A DNA stretch of 64,000 bases. Source: Rikenella microfusus (lineage in GTDB: Bacteria > Bacteroidota > Bacteroidia > Bacteroidales > VadinHA17). The position numbers and the translations under genes are program-made. Location: assembly GCA_022736275.1 (NCBI GenBank), contig DZBJ01000009.1, positions 24,127 to 88,126 of the forward strand. Reading direction: 5' to 3'. Positions 17,849 through 28,034 of this stretch are shown piece after piece (the stretch's first letter is position 1; each line of letters starts with the position of its first letter). The notes beneath the pieces are model-generated. The model saw nothing but the letters and a program-made list of their open reading frames with translations. It had not been told where the DNA came from and did no database searches.

Positions 17849-20800
17849 ATGAGCCTGACTTCATACATACTCATTCTCTTATTATCGTTTTCAGGTTTGT
17901 TTTGTGGCACATCAGTCCCGGAAGCGGCAGTATATCACCGGAGTTCAGAAGATGAAGCAATTCGTGATTCATCTGCGATGGTTCTGGCTGACCTGAATGA
18001 TTCCCTTTTATGGCTTCTTGAGAATGACAGGGCATCATCTGCTTCAGAAGAAATTGCGACCGTCATTGAGTCTCTGCTCTCTGAGGGCAGGACAGCTGAA
18101 AAGGTTCTTATCTCTGATTCATACTATATACTGGGGCACTACTATCTCAACAATAAAAGATATAGCCAGGCATCCGACTATTTTTCAAAATCGGTTGCTT
18201 ACAGGGAACAATCAGGGCTTTCAGACCGCAGGTATGCCTTGGGACTGAGCAATAACTCAGTTGCCCTGCTGCAGGCAGGAGATTATTCCTGGGCATATGC
18301 CCAGGGTATAAAGGGTCTTAAGGCCAGGAGGGCTGTCTCCGGGAATGATTCCTCTTCACTGGCCGCCAATTATCTTAATCTCGCGAGCATCTGCCTTGAG
18401 ATGAATGATCCGGTGAAGGTCATTACTCTGGCAGAAGCCGGACTTGACCTTGCAAAGCAATATCCTGAAAGAATTCAGGCCAAAGTAAAGGCTGACCTGT
18501 ACCAGGTCATCGGGCTGAGCCTCTACCGCACATCGGAATATACCAAGTCACTTGTCTACTGTCGTGAGGCACTCAGGCTCTACGAGATTGACAAGGACGG
18601 AAGCAGAGACTCAAAGCTCCTGATCATGAACACTATTTCCCAACTATACCGCCGTCTCAACCAACCCCTGGAAGCAGAGGATTTTTTCAGGAAAGGGCTT
18701 GCCTTTCAGGCCGGGGGGAAAATTCAGGACAAGTACCTGCTCTATATTAATTATGCTGATTTTCTGGCTGAGAACGGACGGACAAAGGAGGGAGAGAAGG
18801 TAATGAACGACGGCATCATAAATGTCAGGAGGGAATATGGGCGCAAAAGCCGCGAGTACTGCATGATGATGGCATCGGCAGGTGAGTTTGTCTCCCAGAC
18901 CACCAAAGACTCAGAGCGTGCGATTGAGATGTTCGATGAGTGTTACCCCTATGTGGAAAACCACCCGTGGGATGTCTCAATGAGGAAATACTTCATTGTC
19001 AAGTATGCACAGACACTATTTGATGCAGGAATGTACGGTAATGTTCTGGAGATCAGCAATGACATGCCTCTTCCTGCCGCTGAAACAGTCAGCGATCCGC
19101 TATACCTGAACTCCGCAGTCTCTTTTTCGGAAGATGATATTCAACTGTTGCTTATACGTTACAGGTCGCTTAACGCACTGATCCGCGACGACAGCAACAC
19201 TGAACTTCTGAGGGATGCAGTTGCAACCGGCAGGATGATTGTTTCCGTTTATGACCGCCAGAGGCTTGAGATGAGTGAAGATGAGAGCCGTACGAATCTC
19301 AGCGCCTTCTCAAGGGAGATATACACCGGGATGATTGAAAACTATCAGCAGCTTTATGACCTGACCCATGACCGTGAGTCGCTTGAGGGCCTATTTGAGT
19401 TTTCGGAAAGGAGCAAAGTGGCAGGATTTCTCGCTACGATGCGTGAGCTTAATGCCACCAGGTTTTCTCTCCCGGAAGAGTTGGTGACACTTGAAAATGA
19501 GATATGTAAGGAGATAGGGCTATACCGGGAACTTATCGAAGGCGAACTGGCCAGGGCCTTGCCTGACAGCCTGCGGCTGGCAACATGGGAGAGCGTTACA
19601 TTCCGGCTGCTGAGATCGCGTGACTCACTGGTAAAGATCTTTGAGGATAATTACCCCGCATATTACAATCTGAAGTTCCGGAATGAGGTTACCCGGCTCA
19701 GGGATGTCACAGGTGTGACAGGTAAAAAATCAAACCTCCTGAGTTATGTTCTGACGGAGGATAAGCTGTTTATTTTTATAATAAACCGGAGAGGGACGGA
19801 GGTTATTACGCGTGACATTGATTCCACATTCTTTTCCTCGCTCATAAGTTTCAGAAACATGCTCTCCTCCAGGCCGCTGACAACCACTGTCAGGCAGCCC
19901 TTCAATGATTACATGGATCTGGCATTCGATCTTTACAGGGTATTGCTTGAGCCTGCCGTTCCCTTTCTGCAGGGCGACAAGATCATCATTTCACCTGACA
20001 ACATCCTTTCATATCTCCCCTTCGAGACCCTCGTGACAGAGGAATTCAGGAGTCCTGAGCTTCTTTACCGTGAGGTTCCCTTTGCCCTGAAGGAATACAG
20101 GTTTTCCTACATATACAGTGTCACGCTCTCCTCAGAGACACAGCAGCGAAGCCGTAGTCTCAGCAACAGTCTTGTTGCTTTTGCTCCTGACTATGAAGGA
20201 ATGGAGATTGATGATTCGCTGCTGATGGCCTGGCCCGTTCTGAGGGGTGAGATACGGAGCCTTCCCTATGCAGTGCTGGAGTCAGAGGATGCCGTTGACC
20301 AGTGCGGCGGAAAAGCCTTTATTGCTGAAGAAGCCACTGAGGGAGCTTACAAGAAGGATGCCCGGCATTATCAGATCATTCACATGGCGATGCATACCCT
20401 TGTCAATGATAACGATCCGGCATATTCGAAAATGATTTTTTCGGCATCCCGGGATGGCAGTGATGATGGCATGCTGAACACCTACGAGGTCTACAGCGTG
20501 CCTGTAAACGCCATGATGGTCGTACTCAGTTCATGCAACACCGGAGTCGGCAAGCTTGTAACCGGGGAGGGAATACTTAGCCTGGCCCGCGGCTTTCTCT
20601 ATGCCGGCAGCCGGTCTGTTGTAATGTCAATGTGGGCAGTTGAAGACAAATCCGCTTCAACAGTTATACAATCCTTTTACAAAAACATGAGAAGCGGTCA
20701 GACAAAAAGCTCGGCACTGCGTGATGCCCGTCTGAAATTTCTCCGGTCAGCCGACCAGGGTCGGTCGCATCCATATTACTGGTCGGCCCTGGTGATTTAT

Positions 20801-20914
20801 GGTGATGATACCCCGCTCTGGTTCAACCGGATCCGGCTCTACAGCTCACTGCTCCTCTTCCTGATAGCGGTGGCAGCTCTGATTGCAGTGGTCTACACAC
20901 GACCAAGGTCCTGA
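17849..20914 (+). CDS. Exported TPR-CHAT protein (caspase-like protease homologue) with C-terminal membrane anchor
   Basis: Protein of 1021 residues. A signal sequence (residues 2-22) is followed by many TPRs (about 55-420), a helical linker and a CHAT domain at about 700-985. The caspase-type dyad is intact: the second His of HMAMHT (His849) and the Cys of VVLSSCNTG (Cys896). A hydrophobic helix at about 995-1015 (LLLFLIAVAALIAVVY) ends in a short basic tail. A signal peptide plus a C-terminal anchor places TPRs and protease in the periplasm. The ATG at 17849 follows a GAAAGAAG-like ribosome site; the preceding TTG is ignored. The 3' end overlaps the convergent sigma gene by 22 bases. TPR-CHAT proteins include Csx29/craspase, but no cas gene is present here. 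Confidence 0.9.
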   Translation: MSLTSYILILLLSFSGLFCGTSVPEAAVYHRSSEDEAIRDSSAMVLADLNDSLLWLLENDRASSASEEIATVIESLLSEGRTAEKVLISDSYYILGHYYLNNKRYSQASDYFSKSVAYREQSGLSDRRYALGLSNNSVALLQAGDYSWAYAQGIKGLKARRAVSGNDSSSLAANYLNLASICLEMNDPVKVITLAEAGLDLAKQYPERIQAKVKADLYQVIGLSLYRTSEYTKSLVYCREALRLYEIDKDGSRDSKLLIMNTISQLYRRLNQPLEAEDFFRKGLAFQAGGKIQDKYLLYINYADFLAENGRTKEGEKVMNDGIINVRREYGRKSREYCMMMASAGEFVSQTTKDSERAIEMFDECYPYVENHPWDVSMRKYFIVKYAQTLFDAGMYGNVLEISNDMPLPAAETVSDPLYLNSAVSFSEDDIQLLLIRYRSLNALIRDDSNTELLRDAVATGRMIVSVYDRQRLEMSEDESRTNLSAFSREIYTGMIENYQQLYDLTHDRESLEGLFEFSERSKVAGFLATMRELNATRFSLPEELVTLENEICKEIGLYRELIEGELARALPDSLRLATWESVTFRLLRSRDSLVKIFEDNYPAYYNLKFRNEVTRLRDVTGVTGKKSNLLSYVLTEDKLFIFIINRRGTEVITRDIDSTFFSSLISFRNMLSSRPLTTTVRQPFNDYMDLAFDLYRVLLEPAVPFLQGDKIIISPDNILSYLPFETLVTEEFRSPELLYREVPFALKEYRFSYIYSVTLSSETQQRSRSLSNSLVAFAPDYEGMEIDDSLLMAWPVLRGEIRSLPYAVLESEDAVDQCGGKAFIAEEATEGAYKKDARHYQIIHMAMHTLVNDNDPAYSKMIFSASRDGSDDGMLNTYEVYSVPVNAMMVVLSSCNTGVGKLVTGEGILSLARGFLYAGSRSVVMSMWAVEDKSASTVIQSFYKNMRSGQTKSSALRDARLKFLRSADQGRSHPYYWSALVIYGDDTPLWFNRIRLYSSLLLFLIAVAALIAVVYTRPRS

Positions 20915-21459
20915 TACTCAGGATCAGTCTTGATGATCTCCATCAGAGCCTCCTTGCACAGGTACTTCTTCCTCCGTGCATAAGACTCGTTCTTCAGCGA
21001 CATCCTTCGCGCTATCTCCTCATAGGTATGTCCCTCGCTGTAAAGGGTAAGCATCATCTGGCAATCCTCCTTCAGCAGTGCGAATGACCTGGTGACAATC
21101 CTCTCAAGGGTAGCGCCGGAAAGATCTTCCGTATCAGGAAAGTCCTCAGGATCACTGTCAAGCGAGGTGAGACGGGAACGGTAACGGAGCTGGGTGTTCC
21201 AGATATTCCTGGCCACTCCGAAGAAGTAGCCCTTCAGATCGCCTGTCAGGGTGAGATTACCACCGGTAACCTGCTTGTAAAGGATTACAACCGTTTCCTG
21301 AAGCACGTCGTAAACATCGTCATCAGACCCGCTGTTCTTCCTCAGATGATCCCGGATAACCTCATAGTAAGCATCATAGAGGTAGGTAAGAATACGGTTG
21401 TCCTGTCTCCTTATCCCATCAATGATGTCACTGTCCGAATACTTCTTGAATAATCCCAA
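20893..21459 (-). CDS. ECF-type RNA polymerase sigma-70 factor
   Basis: Sigma factor of 188 residues with region 2 (ITYLYDAYYEVIRDHL-like core near residues 22-45, DVLQETVVILY near 50-60) and region 4 near the C terminus (HTYEEIARRM and NESYARRKKYL). The start is a TTG at 21459, supported by the conserved opening GLFKKYSDSDIIDGIR and by a TATATTTG box ending 17 bases upstream. The gene is convergent with, and overlaps, the CHAT gene. It is divergent from the peptide exporter, so all three could respond together. No FecR or SusC/SusD is nearby, unlike the common polysaccharide-utilisation ECF loci. Confidence 0.9.
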   Translation of the reverse strand: MGLFKKYSDSDIIDGIRRQDNRILTYLYDAYYEVIRDHLRKNSGSDDDVYDVLQETVVILYKQVTGGNLTLTGDLKGYFFGVARNIWNTQLRYRSRLTSLDSDPEDFPDTEDLSGATLERIVTRSFALLKEDCQMMLTLYSEGHTYEEIARRMSLKNESYARRKKYLCKEALMEIIKTDPEYQDLGRV

Positions 21460-21476
21460 GGAAGCGCTTTAGTTGG

Positions 21477-21484
21477 CAAATATA
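21477..21484 (-). promoter_or_regulatory. Putative -7 box (TATATTTG) of the ECF sigma gene
   Basis: The minus-strand sequence is TATATTTG, 17 bases upstream of the TTG start at 21459. A TTTC at 21506-21509 (minus strand) is a possible weak -33 element, 21 bases away. Confidence 0.5.
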
Positions 21485-21563
21485 GTATTTCCGGAACCGT
21501 TTTCAGAAAAATGTCCCGCCGGAGCTTTTGCCGTACTGTCTCCTGCAGTAGGCAAAATATGGA

Positions 21564-21571
21564 TATATTTG
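21564..21571 (+). promoter_or_regulatory. Putative -7 box (TATATTTG) of the C39 exporter
   Basis: TATATTTG lies 31 bases upstream of the ATG at 21603 and supports that start over the in-frame TTG at 21588. It faces away from the sigma-gene box across about 80 bases. Confidence 0.55.
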
Positions 21572-21602
21572 CACGGACTTAATCGAATTGTACTGTTGCT
21601 AT

Positions 21603-23789
21603 ATGACTTATCCTTTTGTAAGGCAATATGATGCAATGGACTGTGGCCCGGCTTGTATCAGTATGATAGCGCTGTGGCACGGGAAGCGCCTCTCTCTTGA
21701 GACAATCAGGAAACGTGCCTGGATTACGCGTGAGGGTGTCTCTTTCCTGGGATTGAAGACTGCCGCCGGCAGCATGGGCTTCAGAGCGACAGGGGTGAAG
21801 GTGCCCTTCAGCAGGCTCGCCGCAGATGCTCCGCTACCATGCATAGTCCATTGGCAGCAGAACCACTTCATAGTGGTCAACAGGATCACCGCGGGAAAGG
21901 TATGCGTCAGTGACCCTGCCATCGGAAGGTTGACGATGACCCATGAAGAGTTCATGAAGGGGTGGGTTCCCGGCGAGTCCGGCGGGGAGCCCGCCGGCAT
22001 GGCACTGTTGCTGGAGCCAGGTCCGGGGTTCGCTGCACTGGAGAACGAACCCCCGCCGAAGGGGGGATTTGAATTTTTGCTCCCTTACCTTAAACCATAC
22101 CGCAGGCAGATAATTATTCTCCTTGCCGGCCTGGTTGCCGGCAGCGCCATACAGCTTGTTTTTCCGTTCCTGACCCAGGCTATCATCGACAGGGGTATTT
22201 CCGGCAGTGACATCAGGTTGATCTACCTGATCCTTGCTGGCCAGATGGCGCTCATCCTTGGCCGCATGGCAGTTGAATTCTCACGTGGCTGGCTGCTGCT
22301 GCAACTGGGTACTAAACTCAATATCAGTATAGTATCGGACTTCCTGGCCCGTCTGATGGATCTGCCGATAGCATACTTCGACACCAAACTGAATGGCGAC
22401 ATACTGCAGAGAATAGATGACAACACGCGCATTGAAAACTATCTGACATCGTCAAGTCTGGCCATACTCTTTTCCCTTTTCAACTTTGCAGTATTCGGCG
22501 TGGTGCTGGGCATCTACAGTCTCCAGGTCCTCCTTGTTTTCATAACGGGAACTGCCTTGTATATACTCTATGTCACCCTCTTCATGCCATCACGTGAGCG
22601 GCTTGACAATGTAAGGTTCATACAGATGGCCGAGGCAGGCAACAAGATGATCAATATCGTCAACGGCATGCAGGAGATTAAGCTGGCTGGAAATGAGGCC
22701 GCCAACAGACGCGATTGGGAGAGCCATCAGAAGGAGATATACCGAACCCGGGTCAGGGGACTCAGGATACTTCAGTTTCAGACAGCGGGAGGGACACTCA
22801 TTCATGAGTCATTAAACATCATTATTACTGTAATCTCGGCAACTCTTGTCATCAATGGATCAATGACCCTGGGGATGATGCTCGCGGTACAGTTCATCAC
22901 CGGCCAGCTGAACGGACCTGTATCGCAGATAGTCAACTTCATGAGAGCAACGCAGGATGCCAGGATAAGCCTTGAACGACTCGCTGAGGTGCATGCCATG
23001 GAGAGTGAGGAACAGGGTGATGCCACAGAAGTATCCGTAATGCCGGACAGGGTGGACATCACCTGCAAAGAGCTCTCATTCAGATATGAAGGACCCGGAT
23101 CACCATGGGTAATCAAGGATCTTAATCTGGTGATCCCGGCCGGAAAGATAACTGCTGTGGTGGGAGAGAGCGGCTCAGGCAAAACAACCTTGCTCAAGCT
23201 TCTGATGGGATTCTACCCGCCTTCTGAAGGATCAATAATGATTGGCGGGAGAAAGCTTGAGGATATAAGCGTTGGTTCACTCAGGAAGGCAACAGGAGCG
23301 GTGATGCAGGAGGGATATATCTTCCCGGATACCATTCTCGGCAACATTGCACCGGGAACGGATGCCCCTGACATGGAAAGAGTAGCACAGGCCGTAAGTG
23401 TTGCACATCTCAGTCCGTTAACCGATACCCTTCCTTCGGGACTGAAGACACGGGTAGGTCAGGGAGGTCACGGACTGAGCCAGGGGCAGAAACAGAGGAT
23501 TCTGATAGCCAGGGTGGTTTACAAGCAGCCGTCACTGCTGCTTCTTGATGAGGCTACCAGCGCCCTTGACGCATCGAACGAGAGGATGATAGTTGAGAAC
23601 CTGGCCGGCTTTTATTCTGGCAGAACAGTGGTGATTGTGGCTCACCGACTGAGTACCGTACGGCACGCTGACATGATCGTGGTGCTTGAACACGGTACGG
23701 TTGCTGAAAGCGGAACCCATGAGGAACTCACACAGGTGAGGGGAACTTACTACAGGCTCATAAGAGACCAGCTTGAGCTGGGACATTGA
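21603..23789 (+). CDS. C39-peptidase-containing ABC peptide exporter (PCAT)
   Basis: Exporter that cleaves double-glycine leaders and pumps the freed peptide across the inner membrane. The 728 residues comprise an N-terminal C39 peptidase with Gln8, Cys14 (DCGPAC), His88 (NHF) and Asp104 (SDPAIG), so the cysteine protease is intact. A six-helix membrane domain lies at about 165-470, and an ATPase domain has GESGSGKTT (about 518-526), MQEGYIF, LSQGQKQR, LLLLDEATSALD and AHRLS. No HlyD-type adaptor or outer-membrane channel gene is adjacent. The divergent ECF sigma and the nearby GG-leader peptide suggest a peptide export module. Confidence 0.95.
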   Translation: MTYPFVRQYDAMDCGPACISMIALWHGKRLSLETIRKRAWITREGVSFLGLKTAAGSMGFRATGVKVPFSRLAADAPLPCIVHWQQNHFIVVNRITAGKVCVSDPAIGRLTMTHEEFMKGWVPGESGGEPAGMALLLEPGPGFAALENEPPPKGGFEFLLPYLKPYRRQIIILLAGLVAGSAIQLVFPFLTQAIIDRGISGSDIRLIYLILAGQMALILGRMAVEFSRGWLLLQLGTKLNISIVSDFLARLMDLPIAYFDTKLNGDILQRIDDNTRIENYLTSSSLAILFSLFNFAVFGVVLGIYSLQVLLVFITGTALYILYVTLFMPSRERLDNVRFIQMAEAGNKMINIVNGMQEIKLAGNEAANRRDWESHQKEIYRTRVRGLRILQFQTAGGTLIHESLNIIITVISATLVINGSMTLGMMLAVQFITGQLNGPVSQIVNFMRATQDARISLERLAEVHAMESEEQGDATEVSVMPDRVDITCKELSFRYEGPGSPWVIKDLNLVIPAGKITAVVGESGSGKTTLLKLLMGFYPPSEGSIMIGGRKLEDISVGSLRKATGAVMQEGYIFPDTILGNIAPGTDAPDMERVAQAVSVAHLSPLTDTLPSGLKTRVGQGGHGLSQGQKQRILIARVVYKQPSLLLLDEATSALDASNERMIVENLAGFYSGRTVVIVAHRLSTVRHADMIVVLEHGTVAESGTHEELTQVRGTYYRLIRDQLELGH

Positions 23790-23978
23790 TCAGATACCCT
23801 GTTTCTTTCCTGAATAAGGCTCGTAATCATCAGGCTGACCGGAGAGGCTGCTTTTATTCCCGGTTTTTTTTGCCGCAAAGCCCCCTGAAGCTCCTTTCTT
23901 CTTAGCATGGCGCAGGTAGAGGTTGAGACCAACAAGTGCCAGCATGCCTGCCAGGATAATAATGTCTTTCTTTTCCAT
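23790..23978 (-). CDS. Small single-pass membrane protein of unknown function
   Basis: The ATG at 23978 gives 62 residues: MEKKDIIIL, one membrane helix (about 5-22, LAGMLALVGLNLYL), then a basic linker and a polar tail rich in Lys, Gly and Ser. The longer in-frame start at 24077 would add 33 unlikely residues and lies upstream of the TAAATTTG box at 24005-24012. The gene directly abuts the convergent exporter stop. I do not recognise a family. The size and tail resemble the many short Bacteroidota membrane proteins of unknown role. Confidence 0.6.
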   Translation of the reverse strand: MEKKDIIILAGMLALVGLNLYLRHAKKKGASGGFAAKKTGNKSSLSGQPDDYEPYSGKKQGI

Positions 23979-24004
23979 TGTTAATTCGACTGAATCAGAA
24001 CCAA

Positions 24005-24012
24005 CAAATTTA
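24005..24012 (-). promoter_or_regulatory. Putative -7 box (TAAATTTG) of the small membrane gene
   Basis: Read on the minus strand, TAAATTTG ends 26 bases upstream of the ATG at 23978, favouring that start. Confidence 0.45.
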
Positions 24013-24164
24013 ACCATTTTAGTTTTCAGCCAGGCATGAGGTTCATTTAAATGATGTATTGGTTTGAGTTTTACCAATAATCCATTATTTTCGTGGTTTG
24101 AAAAAATGGGGGAGGGAGCTGCATTGCATCCACCTTTGCCAGACGCACTGAAGAAAAAGGATTA

Positions 24165-26363
24165 ATGATGACTACAAGAGATCCGAAAGACTCTGTTCAT
24201 GAAGAACAATTCAATGCCGGAGAAAAGGCATTTGAATCTACGGAAGAGACATTGAATGAAAAAGCTGAAACAGGTCAGCCGGTGGTTGAAGCCGGAACTG
24301 ATCATGATGTTGCCATGCCCGAAGATGCCGTGAAGGCAGAAAGTGTTGCGGTTACTGATGAGGAATCCGAGCCCGAAGATGCCGTGAAGGCAGAAAGTGT
24401 TGCGGTTACTGATGAGGAATCCGGTGAGGAGGCAACCCGGGCTGATGAGCCCGTGGAGGCGAAATCTCCCGTTGCTCAAATCCCGGATGATGACTCTGCT
24501 GAGATGATCTCTGCCGAAGGGAAGTCAGCAGATGCTGAATCCGATGATGAGCCATCCGTGAATCGAGATGATGACACTGACGCAGATGATGAGCCCGCAG
24601 AGGAGCATGTCAACTATGATGAGATCGAACTTCCCCCGGTTGATTACAGCGGTTTCACAAGAAGGGAGCTGGTGGAGACTCTTGCGCTCATTGTAGAAAA
24701 CAGGCCTCCGTCGGAGATCGTTGATGATGTGAGCAGGATCAAGGAGCTGTTTTACAAAAAGACCAAGGTTGAATTCAACGAGAAGCGCCTGAACTTTGCC
24801 AAGGAGGGAGGCAATATTGATGAATACAGGCCTGAGCCCGATGAACTGGAGAACAGAATAAAGATCATCCTGGAGACATACCGCATCAGGAGAAGCGATT
24901 ATAACAGGGTACAGGAGAGCGAAAAGCAGGCAAACCTCCGCAAGAAGCTTGAGATTGTAGAGCAGATAAAAGAGCTTGTTAACAGGGAGGAGGCCATCAA
25001 CAAGACCTTCCAGGAGTTCAGAAACCTGCAGAACGAATGGCATTCAACGGGCATAGTGCCGCAGTCTGCCCTTAAGGACCTGTGGGAGAATTATCACCAC
25101 AGTGTGGAGATCTTCTATGATTATATCAAGATCAACCGTGAGCTCAGGGACCTTGACCTGAAGAAGAACCTCGAGATAAAGATAACCCTGTGTGAGAAAG
25201 CAGAGGAACTTCTTCTTGAACCAAACGCCGTCACAGCCTTTAAGCTCCTCCAGGATTATCACAACAACTGGCGTGAGATAGGGCCGGTACCCCACGAGAA
25301 CAAAAACGATGTCTGGGAGCGGTTTCGCGAGGCCACCTCAATGGTCAACAAGAGACACCATGAGTTCTTTGAGAAGCAGAAGGATGATCAGAAAAAGAAC
25401 CTCGACGCCAAGACAGCCCTTTGCGAGAAGGCAGAGGAAATTGCTGCGGGCGATATACTCACCTTTGCCGATTTCAAGGAAAAATCGGATGCCATAATGG
25501 AGTGTCAGAAACTCTGGAGAACAATCGGGTTTGCTCCTAAAAAGCACAATAATAAGATATATCAGCGGTTCAGGACAGCATGCGATAAATTCTTTGAAAA
25601 GAAGCGCGCATTCTTTGCCGAGAGCAAGGAGACGCAGGTCAGAAACCTGCAGCTCAAGACTGAGCTCTGCATGAAGGCTGAAGCTCTTCAGGAGAGCACC
25701 GACTGGAAGGAGACATCGGACATGCTCATAAGACTGCAGAAAGAGTGGAAAGAAATCGGTCCGGTACCTAAAAAATACTCTGAAAAGATATGGAAGCGTT
25801 TTCGCGTGGCCTGTGACGCATTCTTTACCCGCAAAACGGAATATTTCCAGGGCAGAGATACCTCTTATGAAGATAATCTCAACGCCAAGCTTGCCATACT
25901 GTCGGAGATCGATGCATTCGATCCGGGAGAGGATATGAAGGCAGGCTTTGAGATGCTAAAGGATATTCAGAGGCGGTGGACGGAAATAGGTTATGTCCCG
26001 TTCAACCGCAAGGAGGAGATAGCACGCCGTTACAAGGAGTCACTGAATAAACAGTTTGACAGGCTGAAACTCGATGACGAGGACAAGAACATCCTCAGGT
26101 ACAGGAGCAAGGTTGACAGTGCCAGATCAAACCCGCGCACGGCCAGGAAAGTAAGGAACGAGCGGGAAAAATTCTTCAGCAGGATCAAGCAGCTTGAGAG
26201 TGATATAGTTCTTTGGGAGAACAACATAGGTTTCTTCGCCAAATCAGCCAATGCTGACACAATGATCAGGGAAGTCAGGGAGAAGATTGAGGATGCCCGG
26301 AGAAATATAAAGATCCTTGAAGAGAAGGTGAAGCTGATTGACAGTTCCATGTATGAAGACTAG
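24165..26363 (+). CDS. DUF349 repeat protein with acidic N-terminal extension
   Basis: Cytoplasmic protein of 732 residues. Residues 1-150 are a low-complexity acidic region rich in Glu, Asp and Ala, including a perfect 18-residue duplication (PEDAVKAESVAVTDEESE-type). Residues about 240-660 hold five or more DUF349 helical repeats, recognised by W[KR]EIGPVP and KIWKRFR-like motifs (for example near 360, 435, 505 and 585). A coiled-coil tail ends the protein. DUF349 proteins are common in Bacteroidota and their role is not established. The gene precedes pyrG by 36 bases. Two adjacent ATGs (24165, 24168) are equally possible starts. Confidence 0.88.
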   Translation: MMTTRDPKDSVHEEQFNAGEKAFESTEETLNEKAETGQPVVEAGTDHDVAMPEDAVKAESVAVTDEESEPEDAVKAESVAVTDEESGEEATRADEPVEAKSPVAQIPDDDSAEMISAEGKSADAESDDEPSVNRDDDTDADDEPAEEHVNYDEIELPPVDYSGFTRRELVETLALIVENRPPSEIVDDVSRIKELFYKKTKVEFNEKRLNFAKEGGNIDEYRPEPDELENRIKIILETYRIRRSDYNRVQESEKQANLRKKLEIVEQIKELVNREEAINKTFQEFRNLQNEWHSTGIVPQSALKDLWENYHHSVEIFYDYIKINRELRDLDLKKNLEIKITLCEKAEELLLEPNAVTAFKLLQDYHNNWREIGPVPHENKNDVWERFREATSMVNKRHHEFFEKQKDDQKKNLDAKTALCEKAEEIAAGDILTFADFKEKSDAIMECQKLWRTIGFAPKKHNNKIYQRFRTACDKFFEKKRAFFAESKETQVRNLQLKTELCMKAEALQESTDWKETSDMLIRLQKEWKEIGPVPKKYSEKIWKRFRVACDAFFTRKTEYFQGRDTSYEDNLNAKLAILSEIDAFDPGEDMKAGFEMLKDIQRRWTEIGYVPFNRKEEIARRYKESLNKQFDRLKLDDEDKNILRYRSKVDSARSNPRTARKVRNEREKFFSRIKQLESDIVLWENNIGFFAKSANADTMIREVREKIEDARRNIKILEEKVKLIDSSMYED
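24317..24423 (+). repeat. Perfect 54-base tandem duplication within the DUF349 gene
   Basis: Two copies with a 54-base period (24317-24370 and 24371-24423) are identical over 53 bases and add exactly 18 codons, so the frame is kept. Perfect identity suggests a recent event. Confidence 0.9.
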
Positions 26364-28004
<1,641 letters not shown>

Positions 28005-28034
28005 TTAGTAATTCAAACAAGTAGCAATAAAAGA

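Noticed and set aside
17849..20914. A craspase (type III-E CRISPR) Csx29
   Set aside because: No Cas7-11, other cas gene or CRISPR repeat lies nearby, and the protein appears exported with a C-terminal anchor.
20893..21459. ECF sigma of a SusC/SusD polysaccharide locus
   Set aside because: No FecR, SusC or SusD gene is adjacent; neighbours are a CHAT gene and a peptide exporter.
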